A stretch of 64,000 nt of DNA from Pezizomycotina sp. ARF18 (taxonomy: Eukaryota; Ascomycota). The stretch spans positions 982,766 to 1,046,765 of the forward strand of contig AZLU01000001.1 in assembly GCA_002224055.1 (NCBI GenBank), read 5' to 3'. Below, piece by piece: positions 43,524 through 56,333 of this stretch. The translations under genes were made by a program, and so were the position numbers. The number at the start of each line of letters is the position of its first letter. The first letter of the stretch is position 1. Under the pieces are notes generated by a model, which was not told the origin of the DNA, did not search any database, and saw only the letters and a list, made by a program, of their open reading frames with translations.

Positions 43524-46500
43524 TTATCATCCGACGAAGAAGAAGACTGCTCCTGATCTTCCGTCAGTATACGGCCTTCAAACTCTTCAAATGCGAAATC
43601 TGCGAGACCGTAGTAGCCAACTGTTTCCCCCTCGCGAATTCCACTAGCTTCGCCGTTTGTGCGCCATCAGATATACTCTCGCAGTCTAGCTCTTCCTCCT
43701 CTTCATCGTCATTAATACAATCCGAATCGATCGCGCCGCACGATCATCATTATCACCGTCTTCTTCCGTAGTAGTAATGTCCGCCTCACTACTGCTCTCC
43801 TTGATAAAATCGAAATTAAAAGCGCCGCTACAGCCGACGGATCCGCTGACGTGGGAATTTCCGGCAGCGGCTTGAACTTCCCCCGCGATTGCTTTGATCT
43901 ACGCCGCTGCGTAACGTATCGCCGCTGCTCCTCGAAGTCCTCGGCCGACGATGACAGCGTGCTTTTGCTATTGTTATGATTTCTATTCCTCAACGCTCCG
44001 CGGACTCAGGATCGACGACATTCCCGCTCGTAAAGTTATGCCAATAGTACTGAAAGTTCACCGTTGTAGATAAATTATTCGTCGAGCTGCCCGCGTCGTT
44101 ATTAGCGTCGTCGGAATTACTGTACGTCACCGCGCTAGAAACATCATCGGACGATGAAGATTCCTCACCCAGAGAAGAAGAATCCGCGTCGGTCGTATTA
44201 TATACGGCTTTTCTTCCTTTGCTGTACGCTGGGCGAACTATCGTCCACGACGACCCAATTCTCCGTACTACTTACGTCGTCTGATCGTGCGTACTTTCTG
44301 CTGTTGCGGTTGTCGTCCCGCCAGTCTATCTCTGATGCTATTAAATGACGGCTCAGCGACGAGACGTATACTAGTTCTATTACCAAGACTAGAACCACCA
44401 CCAACAGTATCCGCATTACTCCCCGCGTACGTCTTCTCCTTCCCAAAGTCCGGCCACAGTAAATCCTTTTTAATATGTTTTCCCTCGGCGTGAGATCCCT
44501 CGGCATAAACTGCCGCTGCCTAGTACTAGGAAACGGCGACAGGCCCTGTAAATTCGGCGACGGGGAGGGGTAGTAACACTTCGACGAAGGCGTCATCGCA
44601 TACGTAGACGTATCGTCGTCCGTTTCGTCTTTCGGGTGTTGGTGGTAGTCGTAATTGTGATCGTCCACCTGCACGTGCGGTAATACCTGCGAGTCTTTCC
44701 TCGGTATACCGTGCCGCTCCTCGTGTTCGTCGGAATTCTTCACCGACGAGGCCGTGAATACGGGCATTGCGCTCGTAAAGACTGAGCTCTTCTGCACTCC
44801 GCGGTCGTGCGGCGGCGGCGACGGGTACGATACCCACGAAGGAACGTCGGCTCGGCTCGTAACAGGCCGCGATTTCGTAGCCTGCTGCCGTCGTCGCCGT
44901 CGTCAGGCGGTATTGGGGAACCGGCGCATATGCAGCTCATCGCGCATATTACGCCGGAGACGGCGCCGGTGGAGGTACATGTAAATATAACACAGACATA
45001 GAATTATCAGGAATAATATCGAAAATAGATATCAGCAAAACGTTTCTTTGCTTCGTCGAAAAGCCCGAGGAATCATTATGAGCTGGCGTTGGCGACGGTG
45101 TCGCAGTTGTTGTCGTCGACTTCGAATCTGGAATAATATTGATGTGAAAAATTCTCGTCGACCTGGTAGATTCGTCTTCCAACGAAGCAGAAACATTCAC
45201 GGTGACGATCGTATTTTGAAAGCTCTCGGGTATATTTCCAGAAAGCAACAGCCGGCTTTCGTCGACACTCAGCCAGTTCGACGTATTTGGCGGTGATAAG
45301 CTAACTTCGATATCGAGATTGTAGTATTTAAAGATCGAAGGATTCAAGCGATAGTTAAAAACCGCACCCGCTGTTGTATTGACGGACGGATACTTTGAAC
45401 AGTAAAGAGGTCTTCCTGACCAATCGCCAGGTTGCGGATACTACTGGCGACAGAAGACCGAATTTTACTACTGGCAGTATCGCCATATATATCCGTCGCG
45501 GTCAAAGTACATTCAACATGGCTCCCGTCAAATCTCCTAGGCATCTTGCCAGTAAGTTTGCCAGTCGATTCGTCAAACGACATCCATTGAGGGCCCTGGA
45601 AATCAATACTTTGTAGTAATGAACTCCCTAATACAATTAGTCCATGATTAGTTTCCTTCATACTAGAGATTCTATTCAAATTTTGTATAGGCATATGGTC
45701 ATAGTTCATACCATAAGGAGCCGCCGCCTCTCCAAGAAACAAACCAGGAGCTTGAAAATCTACCCGCGAATTCCCAGACACATCAACATCCGTTTCCGTC
45801 CTCTCAAAGTAAAACTTCCTCGCCCAACCACGAGACTAAACTCAATATCCGAAGAGCTATATCCAGGTCTCGTCGAAGCCACAATCCTAATCGGAAACGA
45901 TTGCGGCGGCGTAACAGGCGAGTACGGCGGCGGAGCAACGCCAGATAAGTACAGACTTTCTTCGCCATCGCCATTAGATTGATCGAACTGCAGCCAATTC
46001 GCAGCGGCGTGTTGTCCCCGACATGGCATAATACCTCGCAACATGCTCGCCGGCGCTAATGATCCGTTTAGGCATGGAGAGGTTAAATGCTTGACTGTAA
46101 TACAGCAGGAACCCGCCTTTTCCGTTTCCCGGAACGTCTGGAAAATCTAACTCATCTTCCGAGAACTGCGCAGTTTGTAAAGGAGCTTCCTTCTCCGCTA
46201 AGAATACCGCATGCTCGGTTACACCTCCTTCCAGGTCAGACGCGGTAATATTGGCGTCGAAGCTGCCATGAAACGTCGTCGGAACATATCCGTATATTTT
46301 CCGCGCTATAGGGTCCAGATGTAACCAAGGAACACTCGATGAAAGTGAATACGTCAACGGAAGCACAGAGCCAAACGTCGAATCCGCGAACTCGAAGCTA
46401 AAATCGTAACCCGCGTGTGCTAGTGGTGGTATCTGCGAAGCTATTGATAAAGATACAGTAGGACCGCATGTAGTCCATCGTATATACAGCGCGGATAGCA

Positions 46501-46607
46501 AGCTGAAAGAAAAACCACCCGAACTATTAGCTAGCCGTAGTAAACAGTGCTGTGATATAATTTAAGATGCTTACTTACAAGAATCGCGACCCCGCGATAA
46601 TAACCAT
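43524..46607 (-). CDS. AXL2: AXL2-like polarity/bud-site protein with cadherin-like (CADG) domains
   Basis: Axl2 is a type I plasma-membrane protein marking growth or septation sites; its ectodomain has dystroglycan/cadherin-like repeats. Exon 1 (46579-46607) codes MVIIAGSRF. The intron 46503-46578 splits the signal peptide, which continues LLSALYIRW. Four repeats are recognisable: from IASQIPPLAHAGYDFSFEF (about 46380-46450) with WLHLDPIARKIYGYVP; a second with WLQFDQSNGDGEESLYLSG; a third with WMSFDESTGKLTGKMPRRF (about 45540-45600); and a fourth with WLSVDESRLLLSGNIPESF (about 45220-45290). A Ser/Thr/Pro stalk precedes the membrane helix (ILFLIILCLCYIYMYLHRRR, about 44960-45030). The cytosolic tail contains FMPRDLTPRENILKRI, STENWVVVDDSSPS (about 44240-44290) and an acidic end, QEQSSSSSDDK, with the stop at 43524-43526. 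Multiple frame changes interrupt it. Start and exon 1 are inferred from splice phase. Confidence 0.85.
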
Positions 46608-47525
46608 TCTCTTATCCTGGGATCCGAATGTAGGATTAAATATATATGACGATGCAAAAGGGCGCTTGAGACCCTTGAAGAAAACCCAGTTGATCGTTAC
46701 GTCGCGCTCATGTCGATGTTCCCAATTGTCGAAGTGCGATGTAAAACTTGTCGAGTAGCTATTGTTGGTTTCCTGCCGTACAAAATAATCCCCCCAAAAA
46801 GATCCTCTGTCCAAATTCTCCCGATGATACTGCTGACCTTAGATGCGACTGATGATTTTTCCAACAATTCTCGTTCCGACAGTGCTCTCAGTAAATTTGA
46901 CAAAATGACAGAAAAAGAATCTCACAGGACGAAGAATGGAATGACGAGCCCAGAGCTATTTAAAGAAGAATACATATGAACATTGTAGGTGTTCGATGAT
47001 ATATAAGAAATCGAGAGATACAACTCCTAGTACACATTTCTTGCACAAGGCACGCAGAAAGTGAGGGATGGGGCGCAAAATAAACGTGATATATATGATC
47101 TTTCTTCTTTCTATACTTCTAGATTCATATCCTATTTACAACAATACTAGAAAGAATAATAAAAAAAAAAAAAAATGAAAAAAAGAAAGGGGTATCGTCA
47201 TGCATACGCTAAAATATTCATCGAAAATGTAATTTACTCTTCAAGCTCTTGCTTTATTTGTCGCAAGGACAAATTGGACGACTTTTTTCGTAGGAATTGG
47301 GATATCATGCAAGGGCGGTTTTCTTTTTATATACCTCTGGATCGTGGTGGCTGCAACGAACGACACGCACTGCGCGCTTTTAGCATGGACGCGAAAAAAC
47401 GGCACCAGAGGGAAGGGAGCAACTTACTTCCAGAAGCCGGTAGTCCAGAAAACTCCTTGTCGTTAGGAGGAGAAAGAAGCATTGTGACCGAATGTGTCAA
47501 GTAGAGGCGTACCTTTCTTCGCGCC
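46608..47525. other. Spacer upstream of the AXL2-like gene
   Basis: About 0.9 kb with an A tract near 47160-47175 and short shadow frames only. It holds the AXL2-like promoter and the 3' region of the Mediator gene. Confidence 0.6.
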
Positions 47526-48399
47526 TCAACCAATCGCCCGTCCACCGACGCGTTCACCGCACCTCGTATCCAAGCTCAACCTATCCCCGACCTCCAAGTC
47601 GACCAAGCCCTTCATCTCCGCCTTGAGCGTCTTGAGCTCCTCCACGCCCTTCGTCATGCTATCCTGCTCGTTCGCGCTGACGACGCGCACGGCAGCCTGC
47701 AGTATCGAAGAGTCGCAGGGTCCAATGGGCTCAACGAGCTCGTGGGAAATGGCACGAAGGGACTCCGCGGCGTTAGAACCCTCGTTAGCGTGATGTATAT
47801 GTCGTGCCGCGTGAACGAGTATCCTGAGATTATACATTCTGCTTCCAGCCTAAGTCAATCAAACTCCACTGTTAGTTCTACAAGTTTCTTCCGCACGAGA
47901 AATGAATGAAGTTTGAAACACTGATGCAATAGAAGATAACATACGTATACCCCAAACTATCAATAAAAGCCAACGCATCCCCTTCCCCAATATCCGCATT
48001 AAGTATCAACCTCGACGTAACCGGCCGTTTCCCACTAACCTCCGTAAATCCGCAAACTTAACCGTCCACTTCTGCTTCTTATAATCATACTCGTACTTCT
48101 TCCCCCCTACTCCTATTCCTCCTTCTACCTCCCCATTACCACCAACAGCACTCGCTTCCTTCTCCGCGTCTAATATATCGGATACTAGCTTTAGGTAATA
48201 CAAATCCGCATTCCCAGCCGCGCCTGCACCGCCTCCGGGAACGTTGGCGGCGCTGATGGATGAGCGGTGACGTTTCGGCTTGAAGACGAGGTGGTGTTCG
48301 AGGATGGGCGTGGGGACATGCCCGTTATGGCGGTGAGGGCGCGCATGATCTGCGAGACGCCGTCGCTGGGACTTGGGCGTACAGGGACAGTTCGTGCAT
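47526..48399 (-). CDS. MED18: Mediator complex subunit 18 (MED18/SRB5)
   Basis: Med18 is a head-module subunit of Mediator that pairs with Med20 and contacts RNA polymerase II. The ATG at 48397-48399 opens MHELSLYAQVP, the canonical Med18 start. Frame-changed sequence next gives IMRALTAITGM and KPKRHRSSISAANVPG. The longest block reads YYLKLVSDILDAEKEAS, a Gly-rich loop, then YDYKKQKWTVKFADL (about 48050-48200) and GKRPVTSRLILNADIGEGDA (about 47975-48035). After an intron (about 47850-47945) the C-terminal half reads RMYNLRILVHAARHIHHANE, PIGPCDSSILQAAVRVV, MTKGVEELKTLKAEM and KGLVDLEVGDRLSLDTR, the conserved closing motif. The stop is at 47526. Residues match the fungal family throughout. 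Frame changes lie near 48010, 48240 and 48350. Confidence 0.9.
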
Positions 48400-49615
48400 T
48401 TGGTTTTGGGAGGGAAACGCGAGAGAAATGAGCTTCAGGCTTTAGTTGAAACTTTGAAGAAGGCTACTTGATTGAGTTGTCGATGGTATAATAGCAATGA
48501 CCGAGCTCGATTTCTTTCGTCTGCTTCCTTAATATTGAATTCTTCGAAGGAGGTTATGCTCAGAAGTACATGTGATAAGTGATGTTGGAGAAGCGCTGTT
48601 GTGTTCTGAGAAAACAAAACCTGCACGATAAAAAGATAGAAAATAAATTTTGGCTCGCCAAGCAAAATAAAAAGATAGAATCCCACCACCTTTTAGCTGT
48701 CTTTCTTTGTGGGGAACTAAAACTCGCTTATCGAAAATAGGAGCTTTCTCAAATCAAAGCTTGATTGACAATAAAGAATCTATAAGAGAAAAATGCCATA
48801 AATCGCATGTTCTTTTTATAGAATCAAAAATGATAATCGAAGAATGCAAGCTACGCATGTCAATTCTGTGCTCGATGAACCAATCTTATACCATGTTCTA
48901 GTAAGATCCATAAAGGGCTACAGGGAATCAATGGCATCACGTTCAGTCTCCTAATGAGTCGGTAGATATATTATTCATACTTCCCAATTTAATTACTATG
49001 ATTTAGAAAGTAGCATATTTAACAAATGGAAGAGAATCGCACAGAAACAAACAAAGGAAACTACTAAGCGGTAAAAATGGACAAAGAACCGTCTCAAGGG
49101 AAACATATTCTTTAAAAAGAAAAAGATGCGAGCATCATCAAGAAAAGAAAGAAAAAAAGTTACGTGAATGAGCATTGTAAGAACCGAAAATGATATAGCG
49201 AAAAACGTCATGTGTGCGCGGTGATAGCCCTGCTCGTAGAGAGCTAGATGGTGTGTTCAAAAACAAATTTGACCATAATTTTTGTGAATTTTTGTCTTTT
49301 TTTCGAACGCCAGTTCCGATAGATAGTAATGACAACCCCCCAATCCATATCCCCCTTTTGTATATATTCAAAATAGAAAAGGTAAAAAAAAAAAATATGA
49401 AAAGGATTGATGCCCCTTAGTGGAGGGAAAGAAAAAACAGATTACCCTCTGTCCTCATGAGACCCCTTGCTTCTTCCTCATGCCCTCGAGTAGACGAATT
49501 TTTTGCAGCCTCCTTCTTCCACTTCCGCCGTTTGCTCGATGAGCCAACCATACGAGTTTTAGGAGTATGATGAAAAAAATAGTAACGACTCGACTCCCTA
49601 GTCACGAACAGATAA
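48400..49615. other. Spacer with a possible alternative C-terminus of the endosulfine gene
   Basis: Mostly AT-rich without genes. From about 49420 to 49615 the minus strand is open in the frame next to the endosulfine reading (VDYLFVTRESSRYYFFHH then a Lys/Arg/Glu-rich end). It may be its true C-terminus after a frame change or 3' untranslated sequence. Confidence 0.45.
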
Positions 49616-50489
49616 TCAACCCCGTTCCCTATCATGTCTGTGACACCCACCTGCTCGGTATAACCTTCTCCCTCGGCGGACTCCCCTGCGGCACCCCCCT
49701 TCTTCTCCCGGCGCAGCAGTAGCATCGTCAGCACCGGCGTCCGAGTCGTTCGTAGCTGCGGGATCCGACAGCGGGCTCTTCTGCAGGTAGCTATCTCCGA
49801 CAGGAGAAGTCGACGAGGCGATTCCTCCTACCCCCGAGGCCGCGGAGATGCTGGGCTGTGCGGCGAGTGGGGATGTTAGTGGAGTGCGGGATGTTCTCGG
49901 GGATGGGTGCTTGGAGCCGATCTGTGTGACGCCGACGTCGGAGGCTTTGCCGGCTTTGGAGAGGGCGTAGTCGCCTGAGTCGAAGTATTTCCGTTCCTGT
50001 GGAAGAGGGACGTAGGTCAGCATGAGGAGTTATATGGTGATATAGTACATTTTTATTCGTTATATAGGTATAGATATTCTTATGATATTTGTTTCGTGAT
50101 ACTCGAGCTTTTATATAAATATTTCGACTCCGTATTCCCCAGTAAAGTATCTTCGGAGCTTTGTAATGAGGAGAATAGCGCTGAACTAAAAGCAATGGCC
50201 GAAAGAAAATTGGATACAAAAAGAACGGGAGAGATGAAACCTTAAGTTTATTGCTCAGTATATCCTTCTTGGAAGGGAGCTTCCCGTAGAGGCGAAAGAG
50301 CTTCTGGTCCTCTTCCGAAAGGGACTGCATTGGAAAGGGGGGTTACACAGAGCACTCGTTAGCATATCTAATAAAGAAAAAGAATACTAGGACCATTGGG
50401 CACTAAATAAGAATGGTACAATTGTCGGGGTTTTAAAGAGGGATGTTTATTTACGCTGATATCAATCTTGTTCTTCTGGTGGGCAGCAT
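49616..50489 (-). CDS. IGO1: Endosulfine family protein (IGO1/2-like PP2A inhibitor)
   Basis: Endosulfines are small cytosolic proteins. When phosphorylated by the Greatwall/Rim15 kinase on the Ser of FDSGDY they inhibit PP2A-B55 and promote quiescence. The signature KYFDSGDYALSKAG is present near 49945-49990. Exon 1 (50455-50489) reads AAHQKNKIDIS; its ATG at 50487-50489 is one base out of frame, and one more G (ATGGCT) would restore it. Exon 2 (50241-50324) reads SLSEEDQKLFRLYGKLPSKK then DILSNKLK, matching the family. A 244-nt intron (49997-50240) is long for this window. After the signature comes a Pro/Ser-rich tail (SPRTSRTPLTSPLAAQPS) with SP/TP sites, stop at 49616; the C-terminus may differ after a frame change. 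Family assignment is strong. Confidence 0.92.
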
Positions 50490-51974
50490 TGGGGATCGGT
50501 TATCGAAGTTTTTTTTTTTTTTTTTCGACGATTGGAATACGGAGGAGGATATGGGAGATAGCTGAGATAAGAATTTCAGTGTCTTTGCCCGGGCGGTTGA
50601 TAACGATGACGATTACGATGGTGGTGGATGAGGAATGCCTTCTGGTTCACGAGAGTGTTGTAAAGAAAAGAAGAATATATAAAAAAGAAAGAAAGAAAGA
50701 AAGAAAGAGGACTAATCGGGGGGAAGTTTTTGTCCTTTGTGAAGGAAGAGAATAAAAATGCTTTTTGCATGTATGTATGTACTGCTACTGATATATATTT
50801 CAGTATGTATTGTATTAGTCTATACTAAATTTTTTTCTCTATACAAGCAATAGAGGTGGGTTCTGTTCTAGGATACTTAAGAAGAGCAAAAGAAATGTGT
50901 GGTGTTATTAAAAAAAAAAAAAAAAAAAAAAGGACTAAACCACTTCCAATCAATTTTTGCTGTGTGAGTGGTGGGTGGTGTTTATTACTCTTTCCCTTCC
51001 TTTTTTTTCCCACTGCCACTGTTCTTATCCTTCGACTATCATTCGCTTCCAATCTTTCTCGCTAGCAGCCAATAACTGAAAATATCGCACATAGCACATA
51101 GAGCTTGTGTAAGAGCTAGTACTAAGGGAACCAGGGAAGGCATCCCCGATCCTCCCCCAAGCCAAAAAGAGACGTTTTATGAACGAAAAGGGAATTCCTT
51201 CCGTTTTTATTAGGTTTATTATACAGGTACATTGTGTGGTTGAGGAAGGTAAGAGATGTCACGAGAGGGATTGATTCAGAACTTAAGTCCATTGGGTTTT
51301 TATGGTCCTATTCGCCTCTATAAGGAAAATTCCTTTTTTGAGGAGCTGGATCAATGAGCTAAGGTTTTTAAGGGTCCCCTTGGACGTACTATCAAGTCAG
51401 TTCTCTTCCGACTACAGGTTAGAATGCTTACATTTGTCGTCACAACCAATAGGTAACGCCTTCCAATGGGCTCAGCAGACTCTATAAATTTGTTAATGGT
51501 TTATCGCTCTTGTGTATAAAATGGCCAAGCACCAAAAAGTAAAAAAAGAGCGTCTAGTTGCAAGAATCTCCAGACTACACACAAAAAAAAAAAAAAAAAA
51601 AAAAACAACGATAAGAAGAAAATTAATCTACAATATGTATGAATTGGATAAGGGAATCGTGGAAACTTCAGACAACGAGGCTATTATAATGCTGTTACGG
51701 GGTAATGGTAGAGAAAAGTAACGGAAGAACACGAAAAAAAGGGTAAAAAAAAAGGTAAAAAAAAAAGCTGTTACAGGAGAGACAGTTAAAAAATTGAACA
51801 AAATGAAACAATAGAAGAAAATGAGAGTGCTGCCATGACCTCTATCTCTTCTTGCCAAAAAGAACACAAGAGAAAGGGAACCAGGAAGATTCCCTACAAA
51901 AGAAGAAAAAAGAAAAAAGTGGTCACCAATGCTTTTTTGTTTTGTTCTCCGATTTGCTGTGGTTATATGTAAGT
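50490..51974. other. Intergenic region, no supportable gene
   Basis: About 1.5 kb carrying T and A tracts (50509-50525, 50911-50930, 51582-51604) and GAAA repeats near 50688-50708. It contains the endosulfine promoter and the 3' end of KEX1. Confidence 0.6.
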
Positions 51975-54203
51975 TCATTTTGCTGCTCTTTTCTTGCCGT
52001 GCTCTTCATCATCGGAATCGCCACCTATACTGTAGTGGTTATCGTCATTATCATCTTCCCTTGCAAAGACCGGTGTTGCCACATGTAACTCGTCCAGCTC
52101 GCTCTCGTCGAACCGTTGTCTCTCAAGATCGGCATCGTTCCTGTCTGCGGCGCGCTTAGAACCAGCAACGTGGGCATAAGCCGGTCCAGTATCTGAGCCA
52201 CGGTTCCGGCGTTGCCTCCAGACGAAATATCCCCAAGCGACAGCCGCGATGGTGACGAGCACCAGCGCAATCTCGCCCGACCGATAGTACGCACCCCACC
52301 TTGCCTCGTCGAGCTTCTCCTTTTCTACCTGCACGGTAGCGTTCTTGGCTGCTCCTACGGACGTGGGAGGGAGTACCGCACCTCCGACCTTGGATTTAGC
52401 AGGAGGACCGCCAATGTCGCTGATATCGACTCCAACGAAGCGATCCAACATATCCCTAGACTGTCGGGAAGGTCGAACGGGACCATGTGCGACGAATTGT
52501 GGATCAGAATGTAGGTCAGGTTCCTCGCTGTCTGGTAGTAACCAGCCTTCACACCCTCGAATTCCCATTCAGTTCTCGGAGCCCAATTGCCAGGCGAAGT
52601 TTCAAAGCCAGTACCGTCGTTCCAGGTCATATTGTGGATGAGATTCTCCGTGCCGATGTGGTTGCATATAAGATCCTCCTCGCCGCTGAAAAGAGCGATG
52701 GGCATCTCCTTAAGAAGGTCGGGCAGTAATTCCACAGATGCCTTCGAGTTCTTAGCCTTGAACGTACCGCTGACACCTCCAGCGCACTCAGTCCAGCCAG
52801 TCTTCTTGTCGGGGTTAACGTGCAGAGCCTTCAGAACATCATCTCTGCGCAGATACGGGGTCATGGAGGTAAGATCTGAAGGCCAGTTTGAGCCGCAGGC
52901 AGGGTAGCTATCCTTCAGACGCACGTCGTACATGTTATAACACATATCCTTTCCATCGACTTGCGTCGTAGTCAAGCGAAGGATTTCTTGCAAGACATCC
53001 TCGCACTGGCGGACTTCGATGTGGTTGCCTCCCGTCTCGAGTTGCGCGTGACAAACAGACATCTGTGCTTCTATTTTCTTGGCGATATCTGAGCCAGGTT
53101 CGATAAGGTTGTGTTTGTACGCGAATTCAACGTAGGCAGGATATTGTATTTTTGGGTCGATCCAACCATTCCCGATAAGCAGCCCTCGAAGGTCCATTTG
53201 ACGCCTTTGTTCTTCTGGTTTCGGCCGAGCATTGCCTTGGCGATATACGGGATATGCTGGCCAGCATAAGATTCTCCAGCAATAAAGATCTATACGTAAT
53301 TTAATTTAGAACGATTTTTCTTCAAGTGTTAAAGGAGACCTTTCTTGGCTCGGAATACTAACACCAGCTACAGTGACTTGTTTGGTGTATAATAAACTTA
53401 CCTGGTCGGATTCATGCTCGGGGAAGATCGCGAAAAACTTCTCTAAGAACGTAATAAAATGGTCCGCCATCTGTATATTCACTAATTAGCAATGAAGATA
53501 AAGAGTGGCAGAGTGCGGAGCTTTAGCCGTACCTCTGGAAGTTCATGAATATATCCATCCGAATTCACATAGCTGAAGCCGGTGCCCACTGGTTGGTCGA
53601 CGAAAAGCAGATTTGCAAACTCGTGCCAGCTCCCCGGATTAGACACAAGATTTTCTTTGTCTTTCAACCGATACGGGCCAACCTCCATTAACGCACCATC
53701 CATGGAAGAACAGCGGGTCCGCCATTGAGCCATATAACGGTCCGAGGTCGGGCATCGATATGATTGTTGGCCACATGCCAGAAAAAGAGGTTCCCGTTCT
53801 TAGCGGCGTCGATTTCGATATGACTATAGAAATAAGATGAGGTACGTCCGTAAGCTAAAGCTCAATATCCCCGCCGCACACTGCATGAGTTGCAACTGAA
53901 GATCATCGTGCTGTTTCTTTGGTTCTTTTCGAGCCTTTGTCTTGTATGTTCCCGCTACTCTTCGTTGTCCGAGGATAGGTACGAAAAGATAATTCTATAT
54001 CCCGTAAATGTCTTAAGAAATCGAATATTAACCTACCCAGCGTGCATCTTTGCCAATGGTCCAGCAGGCTGACCGGGAAGCGATCGAACGAAATAATCTG
54101 CCGCGCATTTGCTATCCGCCGAAGCTAATAGAGGACTGAGGAGTGCCATGCCCAATAGCGGCCGGAGCAGCTTTGAGGCTAGCCTGTGCTTTGGTATCCG
54201 CAT
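51975..54203 (-). CDS. KEX1: Pheromone-processing serine carboxypeptidase KEX1
   Basis: Kex1 is a Golgi-membrane carboxypeptidase that trims C-terminal Lys/Arg after Kex2 cleavage of pro-proteins. Exon 1 starts at 54201-54203 with a signal peptide ([20 protein letters not shown]) and ends KMHAG. After the intron the reading is [30 protein letters not shown] then [15 protein letters not shown], and [19 protein letters not shown]. Introns lie at 53471-53532 and 53290-53401. The catalytic Ser is in [20 protein letters not shown] (about 53240-53289). The long central frame runs [20 protein letters not shown] to [18 protein letters not shown] (catalytic Asp) and [15 protein letters not shown] (catalytic His, about 52475-52520). 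The tail has a membrane helix ([18 protein letters not shown], about 52215-52270) and an acidic cytosolic end, stop at 51975. Frame changes lie near 53713, 53200 and 52470. The family, the catalytic triad and Golgi-type topology are clear. Confidence 0.95.
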
Positions 54204-55232
54204 TGCTGTTTTGCAAGGAACTGATATGGACAGGTGGCTACAATTCAAGTAGCGAGGATATCAAAAAGCGAACCGGCGAAAGAGAGAGATCGAGAAAATG
54301 GTCCGACGATATTTCTGCGGCGAGCAATTCACGGTCGGTTTGAGATATGACGGTGGTATTCGACTGTTGGTTATTAAGCTATGGTACTGTATATACCGAA
54401 GAAAGAAGATGAAGTAGAAATTAGTAAAGTATAACGTTTCCGATTCTGGGATTTGAGCGATGAGCTCTCGATAGTCGCAATGCTTGAGAAAATCAAGTAG
54501 TGCACCGGAAATATGCGTATCTGGGTTCTGGAAAAAAGGGGAAAGTCCGGGTTTCACAAGGGATGGGAAGGCAAGGCGATGGAAGGCGAAGCAACTGGGA
54601 TGCACGAACCTTCCTTGCAAAAGCTGCCTGAGTAAAGGGGCTGTTCAGCGAAACCTGGCGATACGACGACACGACAAGAGATGTATCTATACCTCCTCCG
54701 ATAGATCTAGGAAAAAAAAAAAAAAAAAAAAAAAAAAAGATAATCCTTTTGTTCGATTTTTTCCCCTTTCTTTCTGAACGTTTTTAGTCGGACAATCAGA
54801 AATAACCGCTTGCCAGCTCAGGAAATTTGGAGGTAAGGAGCGGAGGTAAGGAGCTTAAAACGACACGCAAGACTGGCATGAAAAAAATAAAAAGAGAAAA
54901 AAGCCAACACTAGTCGCAAGAACCGCCAATTTAAAGTATATATAAGGGAGAATGACCGGTTTTAAGCCCAAAAAAAGAAAGAAAAAGAATAAGTGTTTCT
55001 TAGAAAAGCGACAGATGATAAAGAGGACTATCAGGGGAGTTCTAGAAAGGCAACTGAAGAGCCTCCTAGTTTCGTTATGCCGTTAGAAGGACGATCGATT
55101 GATTAGATTGGGAGGGAAAAAAAAATGAAAGTGGTGAAAGTGTCCTTATAAGAAGTCGCAAGTCGAGACCGTTTTGTAGTGTGGACCCAAGATTATTAAA
55201 GACTACACACTTGCGACTGTAAGCAAAAAAAC

Positions 55233-55306
<74 letters not shown>

Positions 55307-56333
55307 CTAATAACTAAATAACTAATAAATAAAAATAAAAATTAGAGCAAAAAAAAAGTTTGTAAAAATGCAAGGGGGGGGGGGGGGGAAGGGTAAGAGG
55401 GAAAAAAAAGGAAAAAAAGGAAGAAAAAAAAAAAAAAGAAAAGATGACAGCCGGAATATACAGTAACAGCAAGCATGCAGTTACCAAAATTAAAGATCCT
55501 ACTTACTTATTAGTATAACTTTCACCAGAAGATCTAAGACCTAGCCTGCTATAGTAAGGAGCAGGGGAAGGTACTGCGATGAAAGAGCGAACTAGTGGCT
55601 TATAGATGATATATATATATATATATTCCTGTATCTTGATTCGAAAGGATATCTACCTCGAGTCAAAATATATAAGAATCTCGTGAATAATCACACGCTT
55701 TGTTTCTTGGAAGTAGTCTATTTAGAATTTAAAGCTATCATATACGCCAAGTTTTCTGCGTGACCAGTCGGTTAGCGCCACAGTCGGTTAATCACGTTTC
55801 TTTATAGTAGTGTTTCTCGCGAGAGTTAAGCTCGAAGATATATCGTGGTATGCATATAATCTCGAATTGTCCATACTAATCCTTATCCATAACATTTTAA
55901 ATTCCTCTTCTCCTTGCCTTCAAGTAATAAAGATTCGCTAAGCAGAAAAAAAAAAATATCCTTGTTCTGTTCTAAAATACATGTAAAAATACCAATAACG
56001 CATCTTAAGAAAGGGAGCCCCCAGAGCAGGGAGAAAGGCAGGGTATTAGAATATAGAGACCTTCCCCGAGCCATCCGTATATTTAGGGAATAATAGATTG
56101 CGGTTTTGCAGGAATGCCTAATATTCGTAAATGGCGGAGGAATTCGTGGACATAGATAGAGCGAAAAGTCGAGCGCGGATGATGGAAAATAAAGGTATAG
56201 AAATAAGTAAAAGAAAGTCACCAAAAAAAAAAAAAGAGGCGATAAACCGTGATATATTTGCGCATTTCTTTCTCTTATTTCTTCGTCGTAGGCTTGGCCC
56301 ATTTATTGCTGCTGCCGCCCGCAACACTAGGTT
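54204..56333. other. Intergenic region rich in simple repeats
   Basis: No gene. It contains an A tract of about 27 nt (54712-54738), a TAAA repeat (55232-55343), a 15-nt G run (55374-55388) and an AT repeat (about 55609-55626). It separates KEX1 (its promoter on the left) from the 3' end of RAE1. Confidence 0.65.
55232..55343. repeat. (TAAA)n microsatellite
   Basis: About 75 nt of nearly perfect TAAA units (one TAA interruption near 55266) degrade into TAACTAA units. A G run follows 30 nt later. Confidence 0.92.
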
